A stretch of 29,257 bases of DNA from NCBI GenBank assembly GCA_001949185.1, contig BDGG01000011.1, forward strand, positions 1,317,872 to 1,347,128, in the 5' to 3' direction. The notes beneath the pieces were generated by a model. It did not search any database. It worked only from the letters and a program-made list of their open reading frames with translations, and had not been told where the DNA came from. This stretch comes from Ramazzottius varieornatus (Eukaryota > Tardigrada > Eutardigrada > Parachela > Ramazzottiidae). Made by a program: the position numbers and the translations under genes. Below, in pieces: positions 26,648-29,257 of this stretch. Every line of letters starts with the position of its first letter. Within the stretch, counting starts at the first letter, position 1.

Positions 26648-26759
26648 AAAGGCTAAACAGTCCGTAACTTAAGCCACTTTTGCTTTTATACATATTTTTA
26701 GCTCCTTGTTCGATTCTTGATCTGCTCACCACTTCTGCTTCTACAGTTGAAAAGTCGGC

Positions 26760-26862
26760 AAATGATTTCACCCCGATCACTTTCCCAAGTGGCGCATGCT
26801 CCTACCCTCGATACAACGCTAACGTGCGCCACTTCAGACAGCAATCTGGGTGAAATCATTTT
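26760..26862. repeat. AAGTGGCGCA-family element, copy 13, long arms
   Basis: Downstream of the LRR gene; the only copy not in a clear intron. Core arms are TTCCCAAGTGGCGCATG and CGTGCGCCACTTCAG. The outer arms AAATGATTTCACCCCGATC and AATCTGGGTGAAATCATTT also pair, making a hairpin of about 103 bp. Confidence 0.85.
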
Positions 26863-27072
26863 TCCAGTTAACGTTCAGTTTACGGATGACGGAAAACTGA
26901 AAATGCGTCGATAAAAAGAAATTACGACAAACAACAAAGGAAAAACTGTAAGAGTTGTAGCTTGGACGGAAAAGGGGTATGAAAATAATAATAATAATAC
27001 TTAATCACTGTACACGCGTAGGAAATACGGTAAAAAGTGCGAAAGAAAAATCATAAAACAGCGACTTTTAAA
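26863..27072. other. Gap before iminopeptidase, with AAT microsatellite
   Basis: It contains (AAT/ATA)n at about 26983-27000 and a T-rich acceptor-like TTTTTCCAG ending near 26868, followed by a 45-base open stretch (NVQFTDDGKLKMRR) ending in TAA. This could be a last exon, but no gene leads into it. Confidence 0.3.
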
Positions 27073-28656
<1,584 letters not shown>

Positions 28657-29257
28657 CTTCCTTCCGCTGCTGGTGGGGACGTTCCTGCAGGTACTTAGAA
28701 CTGGCTCACACCTACAAACAGAAGCATTAAAGTAAGCATATCGCAGGGTGAAGCAATGATAGGAAGAAGATAACGCTCGTTTTATCGCGTTCTGCAAAGA
28801 CATTCTCTTACTTTCGGTAAATCAACGAACTCAATCAAGCACTCGTACAACGGCGACGCCCACAAAGCGTACATGAAGAGCTTACGGGATTTCCTTTATG
28901 GGTCATCCTAACAGACTTTCAGTCTCTTACGTCATGCTTGACTGACGGGAAAGGCACAAACCACCCGTATCAAGGATGACGTCATGATATTTGTCTTAAA
29001 GCTGTGTAGGTTTCGACGTGTCGCAATTAAAATTTTCGGCTTTCAAAGCCTTTCTCCGAAGTCCGGCATTCATAGCTTCGTTTCTTCCCCATCCGTGCTT
29101 TCGTTTGCAGGTTCCCAGTGAGGGATCTTGGACGTCTGGAATCCAGTGGGCAGTGCTCCATCGTGGACAAGAATGGTGAGTGCGCGTGAGCTGTTATAAT
29201 ACAGGTTGAACAGAAGACGTTTCCGGCGCAAAAAAGGCCAAGTTTTCGTCTTCGTTT
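28657..29257. promoter_or_regulatory. Iminopeptidase 5' flank and right edge
   Basis: It holds the iminopeptidase promoter (minus). On the plus strand, TTTCGTTTGCAG near 29100-29111 and AAGAATG|GTGAGT at 29170-29181 could mark a 5' exon with an ATG next to a donor (as in RPL3), that is, the start of a gene leaving the window. A CRE-like TTACGTCA lies near 28928. Nothing more can be supported. Confidence 0.3.

Overview
The window is eukaryotic nuclear DNA from an animal with a compact genome. Nearly every gene is split by short GT-AG introns of about 45-300 bases. Genes follow each other about every 2 kb on both strands, and the protein set is metazoan: RPL3, the proteasome ubiquitin receptor ADRM1/Rpn13, an RNF14-type RBR ligase, RNF25, the ciliary protein CFAP20, the decapping scavenger DCPS, the O-glycan enzyme C1GALT1, a Ly6/uPAR protein, an LRR protein and a small cysteine-rich peptide precursor. 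A small ecdysozoan such as a tardigrade would fit, but nothing in the window proves the phylum.

Layout, left to right. (1) 1-372, minus: first two coding exons of RPL3. (2) 1047-3510, minus: complete ADRM1, seven exons. (3) 4008-6543, plus: RNF14-like RBR E3 with an uncertain first intron and at least one break in frame. (4) 7182-8034, plus: two-exon F-box protein. (5) 8467-10569, minus: four-TM membrane protein whose long intron seems to contain, on the opposite strand, a secreted cysteine-rich peptide precursor (8821-9207). (6) 11431-12619, minus: RNF25, with a 74-codon ORF just upstream on the same strand. (7) About 13.3-15.1 kb, plus: BTB-BACK-PHR gene of the BTBD3/6 type with several apparent frame jumps. 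(8) 15937-16922, plus: CFAP20. (9) 17105-18582, minus: DCPS, tail to tail with CFAP20. (10) 18.8-20.96 kb: repeat-rich gap with a 35-bp minisatellite, TGCA-rich DNA, a 147-bp inverted-repeat element and a decayed retroelement end. (11) 21205-21930, plus: SWIB-domain protein. (12) 22372-23617, plus: C1GALT1, converging with (13) a Ly6/uPAR protein (23662-24318, minus). (14) 25292-26647, plus: single-exon LRR protein with an internal duplication. (15) 27073-28656, minus: prolyl iminopeptidase with an in-frame TAG. (16) The right edge is intergenic or the start of a further gene.

The most striking non-coding signal is a short hairpin element with arms close to AAGTGGCGCA / TGCGCCACTT. I count about 15 copies, and all but one lie inside introns; one intron often holds a single copy or a tandem pair. 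A second, rarer hairpin family (CGGCACG / CGTGCCG) occurs twice.

Functionally the genes are unlinked housekeeping and cell-surface genes. Ubiquitin biology recurs (ADRM1, RNF14-like, RNF25, F-box, BTB), but on both strands and without operon-like order, so I treat this as coincidence. Exon boundaries were derived by hand from splice consensus, reading phase and family knowledge. Where phases close exactly (RPL3, ADRM1, F-box, RNF25, CFAP20, DCPS, SWIB, C1GALT1, Ly6, iminopeptidase) they are reliable; elsewhere this is stated.
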